Source of the DNA: JBGPJM01 sp041485385
GTDB taxonomy: Bacteria > Planctomycetota > Phycisphaerae > Phycisphaerales > UBA1924
Direction of reading: 5' to 3'
Length of the DNA stretch: 53,255 nucleotides
Assembly: GCA_041485385.1 (NCBI GenBank)
Contig: JBGPJM010000007.1
Location: forward strand, 1 to 53,255
Positions 50,907-53,255 of the stretch are shown piece by piece. The position numbers were made by a program, and so were the translations under genes. How positions within the stretch are numbered: the stretch's first letter is position 1; each line of letters starts with the position of its first letter. The notes beneath the pieces were generated by a model. It did no database searches. It had not been told where the DNA came from and worked only from the letters and a program-made list of their open reading frames with translations.

Positions 50907-53210
50907 TCAGAGGATGAACGCGGCGACCAGCGCGTCCGCGATGCCCATGAGCGCGGCCCCGGCAATCACGCCGGCGCAGATCGGCTCGTGGTTCTCGATC
51001 CAGATGTTCCCCTTGGCCTCCTCGGGCGTCTTCCGCCCGACGCCCATGAGCCAGAAGAAGAACGCGCCCAGGAACATCGCCAGCGCCGACTGGAAGTTGA
51101 TGACAAAGGCTAGGCCGAGGCCGATGGGCGTCAGCAGGAACTTGCCGCGGGTGACGATGCGGGTCACCTCGAGCGCCAGTCCGATGAGCGACGCAATGAT
51201 GACCGCGTAGATGATGGAGTTGTGCGGGCTCTGGAGGCTGTCGAGCCCCTTGGTGAGGACCTCGGCGACGGCCTTCCAGACCGTGACGGCGGGCATGGGG
51301 AACTGGTCGCTCTGGATGAGGGCGATCGTCTCCGGCTTGGAGGGGTCGACGTTCCTGGTGAACAGGGCGAAGAACAGCGGGACGGAGGCGAAGGCGCCGG
51401 CGAAGATGCCGATGACGTGCCCGATGGCCTGCTGCCGCGGCTTGGCGCCCAGCATGTAGCCGGGCTTGATGTCCATCAGCAGGTTGGAAGAGTTCGAGAC
51501 CACCTCGGCGGTGATGCTGGCCGTGGCGATATTCGTGTGGATATTGCCCGGCTGGATCATCCCGTAGAAGAGCTGCGTGATCTTGCTGGTCGCGCCCACA
51601 GGCGTCGTGGACGTGAGGGCGGTGGAGTTTGCGGCGACCAGGCAGAGTACGAAGGTGAGGGGAAGGCCCACGATGCAGGCCCAGATCGGGACGCCAAAAT
51701 AGATGTTGCCGAGCCATGCCGCCAGGAGGCTGAAGATCGGGATGCCGACGACGGAGATCCAGAACGGAAACTCGATGTGCTTCAGGACGTCGCTACCGGG
51801 CGCGCGGTTGCCAAAGAGGCCCTTGAGGGCGCCGATGATGACCTGGGGCTTCGCGAAGAAGGCGACTAACGACGCCACGACCATGCAGGCAACCCCCGGC
51901 CAGAGGGACCAGAGGGTGACCGCGCGGAGGCCGAAGACCGCCGTGCCGTCGGCGACAATGCCGCGGACCGGCTTGATCTCGCCGATGGAGGCCATCCACG
52001 GGGCGAGGATGACATAGTTCAGGATGGCGCCGATGAGGAGCGAGACCCCGCCGCGGATCCCCATGAGGCCCCCGGCGCCGATAAGCGAGATGTCCAGCGC
52101 CGGCGTGATCGTGAACTGGCGGACGTCCACGTTGGCGATCTTCGGAATGGGAATGCCCAGCTTGACGGCGAGAACGTCCAGCTGCTCGGGAAAGTAGAGC
52201 AGCTTGGCGGCGAGCTTGTCCTTGAGCTCGCCCAGCTGGCCGGTCACACCGGCGAGCTTGGTCTGAAGCTCGGCGACCGTGCCGACCGCGGCACCCTTGA
52301 TCTGCTCCGCCAGGGCGGCCTTCTGGCTGCCGAGCGTGGCGATCTCTGACTGCAGGCCCCCGTGCATCCGCAGGATGCGGAACTGGATCCACTCCTGGAT
52401 AGCCTCGGCCTGGAGGAACTTCACAAACGCGGCCAGCAGGCCCGCGACCAGAAGAATCCGGGCCTTGAAGAGGCCGACGGAGGCGTCGGAGGAGTGCAGC
52501 GTGTCCATGACGACGCCCGCGGCACGCCCCTCGGGGAAGGGCTGCTGCTCGTCGTTGATGAAGCGTCGCTTCATCGGGAAGGCAAAGAGCACCCCGAGGA
52601 TGGAAAGGACGATGTTCCAGACCATCATCTGGTGCCACGGGATCATGCGGTTGTTCACGATCATGAAGGCAGTGAGCGAGGAGATCAGCGGAGCGGTCAT
52701 GTAGCCGGCCGAGGTCGCGATGGACTGCATCGCGTTGTTCTCGAGGATCGTGTATTCGCGGACGGGGGAGCGGAGAATCCGGACCGTGACGTAGCCGGTG
52801 ACCGCCAGAGCGCAGACGCCGATGACGGCACTGATGGTCGACTTGGGCTCGTACCATCCCATATTGACGCCGACGTACCAGATGCCGGTGAAGGCCCCGA
52901 GCATGGCCAGGAAAAGGACGACGGCGAAGACCGATCTCCGCACGGGAGTCCGGCTCATCGTCGACAGGACCTTGAACATCGCGAAGGCGAGGATGACCGA
53001 GGTGATGCCCACGCCCAGCGACCAGCCTGTCTTGGCGCCGACGTAGAGATTGGTGGCGGAGAGAATGCCGCCGAGGATGAAGCCGGTCAGAGCGGAGCGG
53101 AGAGTGAGCTGGGGCATGTCGCCCTTGAAGACGTTGGCGAGCCACCAGCGGTCCTTCTCCTCGAGGGACCAGGTGCGGATCTGTTCGTCGGTGAGATGCG
53201 GGATGGCCAT
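50907..53210 (-). CDS. OPT-family (oligopeptide/metal-chelate) transporter with soluble insert
   Basis: A 767-residue member of the OPT superfamily, whose members import oligopeptides or metal chelates. Around fourteen hydrophobic helices are visible. Family-like motifs are LTLRSALTGFILGGILSATNLYVGAKTG near the N-terminus, GYMTAPLISSL, PFPEGRAAG, LIGAGGLMGIRGGVSLLIGA, and the Asn/Thr-rich ANSTALTSTTPVGATSKITQ. Between helices, about residues 270 to 360, lies a coiled-coil-like soluble insert (LQSEIATLGSQKAALAEQIK, ELQTKLAGVTGQLGELKDKL). I chose the ATG at 53210, which opens MAIPHLTDEQIRTWSLEEKD; the frame is open to the window edge through TTG codons, so an upstream start is possible. Stands opposite the tRNA. 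Confidence 0.88.
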   Translation of the reverse strand: MAIPHLTDEQIRTWSLEEKDRWWLANVFKGDMPQLTLRSALTGFILGGILSATNLYVGAKTGWSLGVGITSVILAFAMFKVLSTMSRTPVRRSVFAVVLFLAMLGAFTGIWYVGVNMGWYEPKSTISAVIGVCALAVTGYVTVRILRSPVREYTILENNAMQSIATSAGYMTAPLISSLTAFMIVNNRMIPWHQMMVWNIVLSILGVLFAFPMKRRFINDEQQPFPEGRAAGVVMDTLHSSDASVGLFKARILLVAGLLAAFVKFLQAEAIQEWIQFRILRMHGGLQSEIATLGSQKAALAEQIKGAAVGTVAELQTKLAGVTGQLGELKDKLAAKLLYFPEQLDVLAVKLGIPIPKIANVDVRQFTITPALDISLIGAGGLMGIRGGVSLLIGAILNYVILAPWMASIGEIKPVRGIVADGTAVFGLRAVTLWSLWPGVACMVVASLVAFFAKPQVIIGALKGLFGNRAPGSDVLKHIEFPFWISVVGIPIFSLLAAWLGNIYFGVPIWACIVGLPLTFVLCLVAANSTALTSTTPVGATSKITQLFYGMIQPGNIHTNIATASITAEVVSNSSNLLMDIKPGYMLGAKPRQQAIGHVIGIFAGAFASVPLFFALFTRNVDPSKPETIALIQSDQFPMPAVTVWKAVAEVLTKGLDSLQSPHNSIIYAVIIASLIGLALEVTRIVTRGKFLLTPIGLGLAFVINFQSALAMFLGAFFFWLMGVGRKTPEEAKGNIWIENHEPICAGVIAGAALMGIADALVAAFIL

Positions 53211-53255
53211 GATGGGAGTGCCGTCGGTGGTGGGCGCGGGAGTGGACTGCAACAA

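Overview
The window is GC-rich bacterial DNA (about two thirds G+C by eye). It most likely comes from a planctomycete of the Phycisphaerae type. The main evidence is two secreted proteins (14781..16679 and 32407..33858) ending in a dockerin-like tail of the form DFFDFLxxFFAGC. Supporting evidence is a pilin-like protein with an H-x9-DG C-terminus, lipoprotein OmpA paralogs with the GYTDSDP variant, and a mix of Shine-Dalgarno starts and apparently leaderless starts. I saw no phage, insertion sequence or CRISPR array.

Layout. 1..3699: minus-strand DUF3467-like fragment, HlyD-type adaptor and mntR, divergent from mntH and a universal stress protein, forming a manganese homeostasis locus. 3791..5475: class III aminotransferase and a tiny membrane protein. 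5868..12343: a six-gene glycan or nucleotide-sugar cassette (glycosyltransferase, zinc-finger methyltransferase, cytidylyltransferase-like enzyme, PIG-L deacetylase, SDR, second zinc-finger methyltransferase). 12357..14449: minus-strand thiS-thiG-glycosyltransferase 2. 14781..25710: secreted FG-GAP/Ig/dockerin protein, membrane protein, exported EEP hydrolase, GH38-like enzyme, 52-residue membrane protein, Gfo/Idh/MocA oxidoreductase and a VIT/VWA protein.

25792..33858 is a signalling block: OmpR-type regulator with kinase, a pilin-like protein, then an NtrB/NtrC-like pair and a secreted dockerin protein, with several stop/start overlaps. 33880..35492: short pqiAB pair on the minus strand. 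35597..38817: xseA, xseB and a prepilin peptidase. 38986..40286: two tandem OmpA-like lipoproteins behind a good sigma70-type promoter and in front of a strong terminator. 40539..42598: a membrane-anchored DUF2726 protein and an unknown lipoprotein with a palindrome over its promoter.

42663..46642 is a minus-strand pyruvate dehydrogenase operon (E1 alpha, a frameshifted small gene, E1 beta, E2). It is followed by a CtpA-like protease with its own terminator, an MFS transporter, tRNA-Arg(CCG), and an OPT-family transporter running to the window edge. The points most worth a second look are the nucleotide-sugar cassette, a recurrent TANNNT box 5 to 8 nt before start codons, the palindromic operator at 41543..41560, and the frameshifted gene inside the pyruvate dehydrogenase operon. 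Everything here was read by eye; no database search was run.
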